From assembly GCA_965221605.1 (NCBI GenBank), contig CBDCSK010000013.1, forward strand, positions 372,001-436,000: a DNA stretch of 64,000 nucleotides. The letters are read 5' to 3'. The position numbers and the translations under genes are program-made. Under the pieces are notes generated by a model. The model worked only from the letters and a program-made list of their open reading frames with translations. It did not search any database and had not been told where the DNA came from. The DNA is from Aldehydirespirator sp965221605 (lineage in GTDB: Bacteria; Actinomycetota; Acidimicrobiia; Acidimicrobiales; Aldehydirespiratoraceae). This document shows, one piece after another, positions 17,514-28,200 of the stretch (its first letter is position 1; every line of letters begins with the position of its first letter).

Positions 17514-18695
17514 TCAGTGAGCCGGAAGCGGTGCGGTGAACTCGTCGTCGGCGAGGGGCGTCGCCACATCGGCGCGCACCGTCTTCATCACATGGGCGGC
17601 CCGGCCCTCCCAGGTGGAGGCCGGACCCACCCGGTAGAACGGCGACCGCAGGTTCTGCATGAGCACGGTCACCATGTCGGTGTCCTCACGGTTGGTGACG
17701 GCGAGGCGGTCCAGCTCGAAGTCCTGCTCCTCTATCGACTTGTCGATCCCGTAGATGCGGCTGAACAGCCGGGTGCGGTCCGGGGCGATGGGGTCGGCCC
17801 GCACCAGGATCAACTGGGTCGGGTAGGGCAGCGGGGTGAGGTTGGGGTAGATGTAGTCGGCGTAATGGCCCAGGAGCTGCTCGGGGGTCAGGTCGGTGCG
17901 GCCTCCGGTGGCGTCCTCGGAGTCGGAGTGGGGCTTGAAGCCGCTGCAGGTGCGGCCCTCGAAGCGCACGATGGTGTCCATCTGCTTGCGCAGCTTGTTG
18001 AGCCGCCGGTGCACGAAGCGCACGTGGTAGTCGTCGTTGGAGTTCTCCGCGAAGGCCTTCCAGTTGATGGCGTAGGTCTGGTCGAGCTCCCGGTGGTATC
18101 GGGTGAACCTGTCGAACTTGTAGAGGTCGTAGCGCTCGGCCAGCGGGGCGATCCAATCCCGGAACGGCGGGGCCTTGCGGGACAGACAACCGAACACGAG
18201 CTTGTCCCAGGCCAACTCGATGCGGATCTCCACCAGGCCGTAGTCGGGGGTGGGCATGCCGTCGGGGTACATGCGGGCCCGGTCGGGGATGCCGATCAGC
18301 TGGCCGTCGATGGCGTAGGCCCAGTTGTGGTAGGGGCAGGTCATGGTCTTGCCGCAGTTGCCGGCCGGCTCGAACAGCAGCCCGGAGGCCCGGTGGCGGC
18401 AGTTGTTGAGGAAGCCCCGCACCGAGCCGTCCTCCTGGCGGATCACCATCACCGGCTGGTAGCCGATGGCGCCGGTGATGTAGTCGCCGGGCTCGGCCAG
18501 GTCCTCGGTGTCGCCCAGCCACACCCACGACCGCCCGAACACCCGCACCATCTCGAGGTCGAACAGCTCCTGGTCGAACACCTCGTAGGGCTGAAGCATC
18601 GGGCTGTCCACCGGGGCGTGCACCAGGCCGGCGGTCTCGTCCACCCTGCGCCGGAGACGCTCCACCGTCGGCTCGGCCTGCAGATCCGCGATCAC
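17514..18695 (-). CDS. Rieske oxygenase alpha subunit, first gene of the operon
   Basis: 393 residues. Rieske cluster ligands are in NNCRHRAS and TCPYHNWAY; the catalytic iron motif is ENSNDDYHVRFVHRR (D-x-x-H-x(4)-H type). Start is GTG 18695, six bases after a TAGGGT box, implying a leaderless mRNA. It heads the minus-strand operon leading to the aldolase, dioxygenase beta and alpha, DUF1989 and small protein genes. Alone, such alpha-only enzymes often carry out demethylations or hydroxylations of amines and ethers. Substrate not known. Confidence 0.9.
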   Translation of the reverse strand: MIADLQAEPTVERLRRRVDETAGLVHAPVDSPMLQPYEVFDQELFDLEMVRVFGRSWVWLGDTEDLAEPGDYITGAIGYQPVMVIRQEDGSVRGFLNNCRHRASGLLFEPAGNCGKTMTCPYHNWAYAIDGQLIGIPDRARMYPDGMPTPDYGLVEIRIELAWDKLVFGCLSRKAPPFRDWIAPLAERYDLYKFDRFTRYHRELDQTYAINWKAFAENSNDDYHVRFVHRRLNKLRKQMDTIVRFEGRTCSGFKPHSDSEDATGGRTDLTPEQLLGHYADYIYPNLTPLPYPTQLILVRADPIAPDRTRLFSRIYGIDKSIEEQDFELDRLAVTNREDTDMVTVLMQNLRSPFYRVGPASTWEGRAAHVMKTVRADVATPLADDEFTAPLPAH

Positions 18696-18701
18696 ACCGC
18701 G

Positions 18702-18707
18702 ACCCTA
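18702..18707 (-). promoter_or_regulatory. -10 box for a leaderless transcript of the Rieske operon
   Basis: TAGGGT on the minus strand ends six bases before the GTG at 18695, so transcription would begin at the start codon itself. A TTGGAC hexamer lies 19 bases upstream. Same arrangement recurs at several genes in the window. Confidence 0.45.
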
Positions 18708-18795
18708 CCGGAGCCCGCAGAACACAGTCCAAGCAGCCGGAACGCGGGCACCCGCCCAGCGGCCCAGTACCGGTCCTAGGTCCGAGCCATCGCTT

Positions 18796-19191
18796 CTATC
18801 CTCCCAGGAGTTCGACGTCGCAGCGGATGCCGGGAGCGTGTGCCAGTCGCTGGTCGTGAGTCAGCAGCGTCGCACCAGTGGTCTCCGCGAGCGCCACATA
18901 GGCGGCGTCGTACACCGTGAGATTGTCCCGCAGCTCCCAACATCGCTCCAACAGCAGTTCGTGGGCGAAGCGGACAATCGGAAGGACAGCCAACTGTCGC
19001 AACCCGCTCCCGGCCGCCGTCTCGGAGATCTCGCCCCGGCGAACAAGGGCCCGCAGGGCTGAAGCGACCTCGAGATCGAGAAGGTGCGGGGCCAGCGCTG
19101 CATCCTGGGCCATGCGGCGCATGGTCTCAAGGCTGCGGTCGCTCGAACCGGCCACAGCCTCGGTGACCGCGCTGGCGTCGACGACGATCAA
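18796..19191 (-). CDS. VapC-type PIN-domain ribonuclease toxin
   Basis: 131 residues starting at TTG 19191, whose TTGA overlaps the antitoxin stop. The PIN active site is visible: VVDASAV (first Asp), LLDLEVASALRAL (Glu), YDAAYVALAE (Asp) and LLTHDQRLAH (last Asp). Usual length for VapC. It would cleave tRNA or rRNA when freed from its antitoxin. The alternative longer reading upstream is out of frame with family homology. Confidence 0.9.
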   Translation of the reverse strand: MIVVDASAVTEAVAGSSDRSLETMRRMAQDAALAPHLLDLEVASALRALVRRGEISETAAGSGLRQLAVLPIVRFAHELLLERCWELRDNLTVYDAAYVALAETTGATLLTHDQRLAHAPGIRCDVELLGG

Positions 19192-19430
19192 CGCGAGTCT
19201 CGATCGGCCCGGATGACCTCCACGATTGCGGCCGGGTCCACGTGCGTCTCGCCGTGGGCAAGGGCCTCGGCTCGTTTGCGGGCCAGCAGCTCCTCCGCGC
19301 TGGCGACAGCCGCCTGCCTGCACACCGAGTCGAGCATGAACTGCTGCAGCGACTGGCCCGCGGCCGCGGCCCGGACCCTGAGCACCCGATGGACATCATC
19401 GGGCACGTGCTTGATCTGGATAGTGGCCAT
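19188..19430 (-). CDS. FitA/VapB-type ribbon-helix-helix antitoxin
   Basis: 80 residues from ATG 19430. MATIQIKHVPDDVHRVLRVR is the ribbon and first helix, AAGQSLQQFMLDSV the second; the acidic and helical C-terminus (ASAEELLARKRAEALAHG) would wrap the toxin. Coupled to vapC by a four-base overlap, the same design as the first module in this window. It lacks a clear ribosome site and probably autoregulates through the repeats upstream. Confidence 0.88.
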   Translation of the reverse strand: MATIQIKHVPDDVHRVLRVRAAAAGQSLQQFMLDSVCRQAAVASAEELLARKRAEALAHGETHVDPAAIVEVIRADRDSR

Positions 19431-19441
19431 GGTGTCAGAGT

Positions 19442-19466
19442 AGCGTCGATAACGCTGAACTAGCGT
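19442..19466. promoter_or_regulatory. Operator candidate of the VapBC module
   Basis: AGCGT-CGATA-ACGCT (19442-19456) is a perfect 5-base inverted repeat and a third AGCGT half-site occurs at 19462-19466, exactly 20 bases after the first. It lies 12 bases upstream of the antitoxin start, a typical location for antitoxin binding. Confidence 0.45.
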
Positions 19467-19582
19467 CTCAACCGGCAGGAGAACGGACTCGGGGGTCGCC
19501 TCCAGATGCCAGGTCGCGGACGCGACGTGATGGAATGCCATGCTTCCCTCGTGCTAGGCAACGACGCGATGGCGTGGAGGAG

Positions 19583-21343
19583 ATGACTGCGCGAGCCGAC
19601 GAGGCCATCCGTTACGAGCCCGACGAGCCGTGCCCGGCGCCGGTGTCGGTGGCCGTGGGGCTCCAGGGAGCCATTCTCGGGCTGGCGCCGCTGGTGCTGG
19701 TGGTGGCCGTGACCGCTCGGGCGGGCGGGCAGGACCGGGCCTATCTCGAGTGGGCCGTCTTCGCCGCCTTGATCATCTCAGGCGCCTTGACTGCACTCCA
19801 GGCCACCCGGTTCTGGCGGTTGGGCGCGGGCCACATCCTGATCATGGGCACCACCCCCAACTTCGTGGCCATCTCGGTCCTGGCCCTCATCGAGGGCGGG
19901 CCGCCGCTGCTGGCCAGCCTCACCGTGGCCGCTTCGCTCTTCTACGTCGCGCTGACGCTGTGGCTGCCGCTGCTTCGCAGGGTCATCACGCCGGTGGTGT
20001 CCGGCACGGTCCTCATGCTGATCGCCGTGACGATCCTGCCGGTCGCCTTCGACCGGGTCCAGGAAGTGCCCGAGGGCGCGCCCGATGCCGCCGGACCGGT
20101 GATCATCGTCGTGACGCTGGCCGTCACCGTTGCAATGGCCCTGAAGGCCTCCGGAGCGTGGCAGCTATGGTCGCCGGTGATCGGCATAGCCGCCGGCTGC
20201 GCGGTGGCAATCCCGCTCGGAGCCTACGACGCCGGTCCGGTGGGCGAAGCTCCCTGGACCGGGATCCCCGGCGCAGGATTCCCCGGGATGGACCTGACCC
20301 CCGGCATCGGCTTCTGGACGCTCCTGCCCGCGTTCGTGGTGGTTACCCTGGTCGGCGGCGTCAAGAACATGGGCGACTGCGTGGCCGTGCAGCAAGCCAG
20401 CCGGCGGAGGTCCCGGGCCACCGACTTCCGCGTCGTGCAGGGATCGCTGAACACCAACGGCCTCGGCATCATGCTGTCCGGCTTCGCCGGGGCGCCGCCC
20501 ACCACCGTCTACTCGGCCACCAGCGTGTCGCTGACCAGCCTGACCGGCGTCGCATCCCGGCACGTCGGGTACGTCATCGGGGCGGCCCTGCTGGCGCTGG
20601 CGTTCCTTCCCAAGGTGACCGCGGTGCTGCTCACCATCCCCAGCCCGGTGATGGGGGCCTACATTCTCACCGCGATCGCCCTGATCTTCGTAGGAGGGGT
20701 ACGGACGATCGTGCAGGACGGGCTCGACCGCCAGAAGGCGCTGGTAGCGGGGCTGGCGTTCGCGCTCGGAGCAGGGCTGGACCAGCAATCGATCATCACC
20801 GACACGCTGGGGGACACCTGGGGCAGGCTGCTGGACAACGGCCTGCTGGCCGGAGCCCTGGCCGCCGTCGGGTTGACCCTGTTCCTGAACCTGACCAGCC
20901 CGCGCGGTCGGAGACGGCTCGACGTCGGACTGGACATCGCCTCGCTGCCGGAGATCCGCGAGTTCCTCCTGGCGGTGGCCGCCGCCGCGGGCTGGAACGA
21001 CGCCTCTGCGCAACGGTTGAACGCTGCCGCGGAGGAGACGCTGGTCAGCCTGCTGCCGGGCGGCGACGAGCCGGATGGCGGCCGGCTCACCGGCAACGCT
21101 CCCCGCTTGATCATCGAGGCTCGGCCCAGCGGACCAGTCGTGGAGCTGGAGTTCCTGGCCGTGTTCGACGACGAGAACCTCGAGGACCGGCTGGCATACC
21201 TGAACGAGGAGGCTCAGGGCGCCGAGGGCCTCAATGAGGGCGAGATCTCCCTGCGGCTGCTGCGTCACTATGCGTCCTCAGTGCACCACCAGAGGTTCCA
21301 CGGACTCGACATCGTGACCGTTCAGGTCAGGTCGACGAACTAG
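19583..21343 (+). CDS. NCS2 nucleobase permease fused to a degenerate GHKL/anti-sigma-like domain
   Basis: 586 residues from ATG 19583 (GGAGG five bases upstream). Residues about 20-435 form a uracil/xanthine permease with some 12-14 hydrophobic segments, including the TNGLGIMLSGFAGAPPTT region typical of NCS2. NCS2 proteins import uracil, xanthine or urate with a cation. Residues 445-586 are cytosolic and resemble an RsbW-type ATPase fold: SLPEIREFLLAVAAAAGW, AAEETLVSLL (N-box position) and ISLRLLRHYASSVHHQ. The N-box Asn and the glycines of the G1/G2 boxes are missing, so ATP binding is doubtful. A paralogue of equal length is at 38664-40424. Confidence 0.85.
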   Translation: MTARADEAIRYEPDEPCPAPVSVAVGLQGAILGLAPLVLVVAVTARAGGQDRAYLEWAVFAALIISGALTALQATRFWRLGAGHILIMGTTPNFVAISVLALIEGGPPLLASLTVAASLFYVALTLWLPLLRRVITPVVSGTVLMLIAVTILPVAFDRVQEVPEGAPDAAGPVIIVVTLAVTVAMALKASGAWQLWSPVIGIAAGCAVAIPLGAYDAGPVGEAPWTGIPGAGFPGMDLTPGIGFWTLLPAFVVVTLVGGVKNMGDCVAVQQASRRRSRATDFRVVQGSLNTNGLGIMLSGFAGAPPTTVYSATSVSLTSLTGVASRHVGYVIGAALLALAFLPKVTAVLLTIPSPVMGAYILTAIALIFVGGVRTIVQDGLDRQKALVAGLAFALGAGLDQQSIITDTLGDTWGRLLDNGLLAGALAAVGLTLFLNLTSPRGRRRLDVGLDIASLPEIREFLLAVAAAAGWNDASAQRLNAAAEETLVSLLPGGDEPDGGRLTGNAPRLIIEARPSGPVVELEFLAVFDDENLEDRLAYLNEEAQGAEGLNEGEISLRLLRHYASSVHHQRFHGLDIVTVQVRSTN

Positions 21344-21387
21344 CCCGGCCCAAGAGGGTCGGGCCTCCGTCCGGTTACCATCGCCTG

Positions 21388-22293
21388 ATGGTGGCAGAAG
21401 CTGTCTGGACCGTACCTGAAGCTCTGTCCGTCCAGGAGGCCCGGATGGAGGATGGTGCGGCTGTGACGCTGCGCCGCCACGGGAACCCCGGCGGCACCAG
21501 ACTCGTCCTCTGCCACGGAAACGGGCTCTCGATCGACCTCTACTACCCGTTCTGGTCACGGCTGACCGACGACTTCGACGTGGTCGTCTACGACCTGAGG
21601 AGCCACGGCTGGAATGCCGTGAGCCCCCTGAAGAACCACACCGTGCCGACCTTTGTGGAGGACCATGAGCGGATCCTGGACGCGATCGACCGCCACTACG
21701 GCTCGAAGCCGCAGGTAGGCGTGTTCCACTCGGTCTCGTCATTCGCGCCGCTGCTGTCATCCACGCAAGGCAGCCGGTACTCGGCCCTCGTCCTGTTCGA
21801 TCCACCGCTGCGCAAGCCGGGCGCCACCAGCAACGACTTCGACGAGGCCGCCGAACGGACGGCCAAGATCGCCGAGCGGCGCACACCGGTGTTCAAGAGC
21901 AGGCAGGCCTTCACCGACCTGATGGGCTTCATGCCGACCTTCAAACATGCCGTGCCCGGTGTGCTCGATCTGATGGCTGCGACCACCCTGCGCGAGGCTG
22001 GGGACGGCTCCGGCTTCGAACTGCGGTGCCCGCCGGAGCATGAGGCCCAGATCATCGCCCACGCGCGGATCTTCGCGGTGCTGGTCGACTTCGAGGCTCT
22101 GCGATGCCCCACGAAGGTGATCGGAGCCGACCCGACGCTGCCGTACTCGTACCTTCCGACCCTGGACCTGAGCGACATGATGACGGTGGACTACGACTTC
22201 CTCCCCGACGCCACCCACTTCCTCCAGTTGGAGCAGCCCGCGCAGTGCGTGGCGGCCATGCGCGACTTCCTGGAGCCGGCCGGCCTTGCCTGA
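21388..22293 (+). CDS. Alpha/beta hydrolase of the polyketide locus
   Basis: 301 residues. An oxyanion segment LVLCHGNGLSIDLYYPFW, the nucleophile elbow GVFHSVSSFAPLL (HSVSS instead of the usual GHSMGG), and a C-terminal DATHFLQLEQP histidine form a plausible triad. It overlaps the PKS start by eight bases, so it is co-translated with the PKS and could hydrolyse or transfer its product, acting as the missing thioesterase. TACCAT lies six bases before ATG 21388, the leaderless pattern seen elsewhere here. Function in product release is inferred from position. Confidence 0.85.
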   Translation: MVAEAVWTVPEALSVQEARMEDGAAVTLRRHGNPGGTRLVLCHGNGLSIDLYYPFWSRLTDDFDVVVYDLRSHGWNAVSPLKNHTVPTFVEDHERILDAIDRHYGSKPQVGVFHSVSSFAPLLSSTQGSRYSALVLFDPPLRKPGATSNDFDEAAERTAKIAERRTPVFKSRQAFTDLMGFMPTFKHAVPGVLDLMAATTLREAGDGSGFELRCPPEHEAQIIAHARIFAVLVDFEALRCPTKVIGADPTLPYSYLPTLDLSDMMTVDYDFLPDATHFLQLEQPAQCVAAMRDFLEPAGLA

Positions 22294-25200
22294 GCACGCG
22301 CCGGGCGCGCCGCGTTCGCCCATCGCGGTAATCGGAATGGCGTGCCGGTTCCCCGGCGCGCCAGATGTCCCGGCGTTCTGGCGTCTGCTGGACACCGGCA
22401 CCAGCGCCGTCACCGAAGGCGTGCCCGGTTCGGGCGTGGGCCGGGTTGGCCAGCTGTTCGCCGACCGGGCCGTCCAGAACGACGCCTGCCGGTTCGGAGC
22501 CTTCATCGACGGGATCGACCAGTTCGACGCCGCGTTCTTCCGGATCTCTCCGGTGGAGGCGCAGCTGCTGGATCCCCAGCAGCGACTGATGCTGGAAGTG
22601 AGCTGGCAGGCGCTCGAGGACGCCGGCATCGATCCCGACCGGCTCAAGGGCAGCCGCACCGGGGTGTACGCAGGGATAAGCAACAACGACTACCGGGGCC
22701 TGGTCCTGGACGGCAACGACACCGCGGAGCCCGCGGCCAGCCTGTACTCGGTCGCCGGCACCTCCTTCAACACCGCCATCGGCCGGGTCGCCTTCGCGCT
22801 CGGACTGCAGGGGCCGGCCCTGGCGGTGGACACCGCCTGCTCCTCGTCTCTGGCGGCGGTACACCAAGCGGTGGCCGGGCTGCAACGAGGGGAGTCGGAT
22901 CTCGCCCTGGCCGGCGGCGTGCACATCGTCCTGTCGGGGCGGCTGTTCGAGCTGCGGGGCAACGCGGGGATGCTGGCGCCCGACGGGCGCTGCAAGACCT
23001 TCGACGCGGCCGCCGACGGCTACGTCCGGGGCGAGGGCTGCGGCATCCTGGTGCTGAAGCGGCTGGACGACGCCGAGGCCGACGGCGACCGCATCTGGGG
23101 GGTGATCCGGGGTACGGCGCTGAACCAGGACGGCGCCAGCCAGGGCCTCACCGTCCCGAGCGGCGAGGCCCAGGAGCGGGTCATCGCCGACGCTCTGGCC
23201 TGGGCGGGAGCCGATCCCGCCGACGTGGACTACGTGGAGGCCCATGGAACGGGCACGCCGGTCGGGGACCCGATAGAGGCCGAGGCCACCGGAAACGCCT
23301 ACAACGTCGGGCGCGATCCCGACCGGCCGCTGCTGATCGGGTCGGTCAAGACCAATGTCGGCCACCTGGAGTCAGCCGCGGGTGCAGCCGCATTGATCAA
23401 GGTCTTGCTGGCGCTGAGACGGGGCATCATCCCCAAGCACCTCAACTTCCGTGACCCGAACCCTGAGATCCCATGGGAGCGGCTGCCGCTCCAAGTCACC
23501 GCGGAACCCACGGCCTGGCCACGCCGCCCCGACCGCCAGCCGCTGGCCGGCGTGAGCGGGTTCGGCTGGTCGGGCACCAACGCCCACATCGTGGTGGAAG
23601 GCTACGGAACCGCCGATGCGTCGACCGACGGACCCGATCCGAGGCGATGGGTGTCGGGGCGGTCCATGAGGGTCGAGGTCGGCGCGCCCGCAGGAACTCC
23701 GGTCCCGGCGCCGGCCGCGGCGCCCGCAGCCCGCCCGGCCCGGCTGCTTCCCCTGTCGGCCAAGACCGGCGAAGCCCTGCGAGAGACGGCTGCGAGTTAC
23801 CTGGAGTGGCTCGACGAGAGCATCGATGAAGCGTCCGGCGACCGGGGCGCAGCCGAGCTCCTGTCCGACGCCGCATGGACCGCCGGGGTGGGGCGGAGTC
23901 ACCTGGCCCGACGTGCCGGTGCCGTCGTCTCGGACATCGGGTCGCTGCGGGCGTCGCTGGAGGCGCTGGCCCGCGACGGCGAGGATCCGCCGCTCGGACC
24001 CGCCGGCAGGGTCGCCTTCGCCTACACCGGCCAGGCCAGCCAGTGGGTGGGCATGGGCCGCTCCCTCTACGAGAGCGAACCCGTATTCCGGGCTGTCCTC
24101 GACCGCTGCGACAGCCTGCTCCGGCAGGAGCGGGGGGTGTCGCTGCTCGACGTGATGCTCAGCTCCGACGCCGCCGGAGACTTGGACGACCCGGCCTGGA
24201 CGCAGCCGAGCATCTACGCGACCGAGTGCGCCCTGACCGCGCTGTGGTCGAGCGTCGGCGTGCGTCCCGACGTGGTGGTCGGCCACAGCCTCGGGGAGAT
24301 CGCGGCCGCGCAGGCCGCCGGAGCCTTCAGTCTCGAGGACGGCCTGAGGTTCGCGGCCGCCCGCGGCGCCCTCATGGGCGCGCTGCCGGAAGAAGGGGCC
24401 ATGGCCGCCGTGTTCGCCACCCCGCAGCGGGTCACAGCTGCGGTCGAGGAACTGAACGCCACGAGCCGAGGCTCGCCGGTGAGCGTGGCCGCCGACAACG
24501 GGATGCACCAGGTGGTCAGCGGACCGGCAGAAGCGGTCGAGAGCCTGGTGAAGGGCTTCGAGACCGCGAAGATGCGGGTTCGCCGGCTGCGCAGGAGTCC
24601 CGCATACCACAGCGCGCTGGTGGAGCCGGCCCTCGACGACCTCGAGGCTGTCGTCGACGGGCTTACAACCGCAGCCCCACAGGTCGCCTACGTGAGCAGC
24701 ATGACCGGCCAGGCGCTGGAGGAGGGGGCAACGCTCGACGGCCGGTACTGGCGGCGCCAGGCCCGGGCGCCGGTGGCCTTCCGCACGTGCGTTGAGACGC
24801 TGGCCTCCATGGGCGTGGACGCGGTGATCGAGATCGGTCCCGACACCGTGCTGGGACCCACGATCGCGACCGCCTGGCCGTCGGGGACCGGCCGGGCCGA
24901 GCCCGTCATCGCCTCCAGCATGCGCCAGCCCACGCCCGCCAAGCCGGATCCGGCCGACGGCAGCGGCTTCCTCGACGCGCTCGCAGCCGCCTACCGCGCC
25001 GGTGTCGACGTGTCGTTCGAGGGCCTGTTCGCGGGCGAGGCCCGGCGCCGTGTCGCCCTCCCCGGCTACCCCTTCCAGCACCAGCGACACTGGGTGGAGC
25101 AGCCGCGCCGGCGCAGGCGGGAGTCCGGCCACCCGCTGCTGGGCACACGCCACGACTCGGTGAGGGGCGAGACCCTGCACACCACCGAGCTACTCGTGAC

Positions 25201-28200
25201 CGACCCGGCGTGGCTCCACGACCACCGGGTGTACGGACGGGTCATCACGCCGGGCGCGCTGTACGGCTCCATGGCGGCTGCGGCCTGCCGGCCGGAGGGA
25301 GGCTCCGGACCGGTGGTCGTGGAGGACCTGCAACTCCACAGCCCGATGATCTTCGACGACCACGATCCGCAGGACGCCGGGGGCGTCCCCGGCCGACAGG
25401 TGCAGCTCATTGTCGACGGCGCCGGCGCAGGCGAACCTCGCCGGTTCGAGATTTTCAGCCGGGCGGACGGCACCGACGAGTGGATCCAGCATGCCGAGGG
25501 CGCGCTGTCGCCGGACCCCGGCTCCCCGGCGAGTCCCGAGAGGCAGGACCTGGAGGAGTTCAGGACGGACCTGACCTCGGTCGACCTAGCCGAGTTCTAC
25601 CGGGCCCGGACCGATGCCGGAGTCGAGCTCGGCTACTCGTTCCGGACGCTGCGGTCGCTGTGGGCCCGCGACGGGGAGGCCCTAGGAGAGGTGGTCCTGC
25701 CCGACGGCGCCGAGAGCGGAGGTTCAGAGTTGCACCCGCTGCTGCTCGACGGCTGCTTCCAGGTGATGGCCGCGGCCCGCAGCGCCGCCGGACTCGAGGA
25801 CGGCTCGCCCTACCTGCCGTTCGGATGGGAGCGGCTGTGGCTCACCGGACCGCTCGGGGACCGGCTGGTGTGCCACGCCGTTCTGCGCGAGCCGAGCACC
25901 GAGGGAGACGGGCCCCGCGAGGTCGTCTCCGCCGACCTGCGGTTCTACGCCGCAGACGGCACCGAACTGGGCGGCTTGGACGCCTACACGGTCAAGCGGG
26001 CCACCCGGGCCGCGCTGCTCCCGCCCGGTGAGGGCATCGACGACCTGCTCTACGAGGTGGTCTGGAGGGACCGCCCCCTGGCCGCGGGCGTGGTGCCGGC
26101 CGACTTCATGCCCGATCCGGGGGTGGTGGCCGCCCGCTCCAAGACGTTCGCGACGTACCTCGAGGACGTGGGCATCGACAGAGGCGGCCGGACCGACCTC
26201 CTGACCGACCTGGAGCGGCTGTCGTGGTCCTACGCGCGGCGGGCGCTCGAGCGGTTGGGTTGGCAGGGCGCTGCGGGCGAGGAGGTCGAACCCGAGGCGC
26301 TGCGCGAGCAGCTGGGAGTGCTCCCCGAACACAGCCGGCTGTTCCGGCGGCTCTTCGAGATGCAGGTCCGGGCCGGCCTGGCCGAGCCGGCGGGCGACCG
26401 GTTCGTCGTCACGCCGCAAGGACCGTCCGACCCAGCGGTCCGGGCCGCGCTCGACGATCCTGACTCGTTCGCCTCGCAGATGGCCGACCGCTACTGGCAC
26501 GGCGCGGCCGAGATCGGCCTGTTCCGTCGCAGCGCCGGCGCGCTGGCCGACGTCCTGACAGGCGACGCCGACCCGTTGACGCTGCTGTTCGGCAGCGGCG
26601 AGCCCACCGCAGCGGACCTGTACCTGAAGTCCCTGGTGTGGACCGCGGCCAGCCGGATGCTCAGCGACGCCGTGGCGGCCCTGCTGGAACGGATGCCGGA
26701 GGATCGAAGGCTGCGGGTGATCGAGGTGGGCGCGGGCACCGGGTCGGCCACCGCCGCGGTGCTGCCGGAACTGCCGGAAGGGCGCTTCGACTACACCTAC
26801 ACCGACATCTCGGCGGGCTTCTTCGCCGAGGCCGAGGGGCGTTTCGGCGGGCCGGAGGCGTCGATCGACTACCGGGCCCTCGACGTCGAGAGAGATCCAG
26901 CCACCCAGGGCTTCGACCACCACAGCTACGACCTGGTCATCGCGTCCAACGTGCTGCACGCCACCCGCTACCTGCCCGAGACGCTGGAGCACTGCCGGAA
27001 CCTTCTGGCACCGTCGGGATGCCTCGTGGCCCTCGAGACCCTGCGGGGACAGGGCTGGCTGGACATGACCTTCGGGGGCCTCGACGGCTGGTGGCGCTTC
27101 GCCGACGCCTCCCGCCCCCACCACGCCCTGGCCGGCCCGGCTGTGTGGCGGCAGGAGCTGTCCGGCGCCGGCTTCGAGGGGATCGAGATCCTCGGGATCG
27201 ACGAGAACGACCCCGACCAGGAACCGGATCGGGGCATAATCCTGGCCCAGGGCCCGGCCGAGGTGACCGAGCCGGAGGGACACTGGATCCTGGCCGCCGA
27301 CCGCGGTGGCGTGGCCGGCGATCTGGCGGCACGGCTGGCGGCCCGCAACCAGACGGTGATGCTGGTCACCGACAAGGCCCAGCCGGGATCGGAGCCGGCG
27401 CCGTCATCGGCCGGCGTCTCCACGGCGGTGATCGACAGGCATCGCCGCGAGGACTGGCTCACCCTGTTCGAGAGCCTTCCGCCCGGCGTTCCCCTCAGCG
27501 GCGTGGTCCACCTCGCGGCGGTCGACGGCCACCGGGCGGACGTCCCCACCAAGGAGCTGGCGGCGAGCGTGCGGCAGGCGGCTGCCACCGCGCTGGCGCT
27601 GATGCAGGGGCTCACCGACGCGGACGCGGCCACCTCCAAGGGAGTGTGGTTCGTCACCCGGGGCGGCCAGGTGCTCGATCACGAGCGAGCCGGCGGGCTG
27701 GCCGGCTCGGTTCTGTGGGGTTTCGGGAAGGTCGCGGGCCGGGAGGCGGCCCATCTGGAACCGAGGATGATCGATCTGGACCCGGCGGCCACGGCTGACC
27801 TGCCCGACCTCTCCGAGGAGTTCCTGTATCCCGACTCCGAGACGCACATCGCCTACCGGGACGGACACCGCCGAGCCGCCCGTCTGGTCCGGGCCGGTTC
27901 GGGCGCCGAGCGCCTGGAGCTGCCGGAGCCGGCCGGGGAATCGGAATGGCTGCTCGAACCCGACGAGGGCGGCGGGCTGGTGCGGGTGGAGAGCGCGCCG
28001 CCGGGGCCGCTGGAGGCCCGGGACGTCCGGGTGGCCGTCGAAGCCACCGGACTCAACTTCCTGGACATGTTCCGGTCACTGGGGGTGGTCGACGAGGGCC
28101 TGCTGGGCTGCGAGTTCTGCGGCCGCGTGGTCGAGACCGGACCGGACGTGACGACCGTGAAGGAGGGCGACCGGGTGGTCGGCCTGGCCTTCGGCACCTT

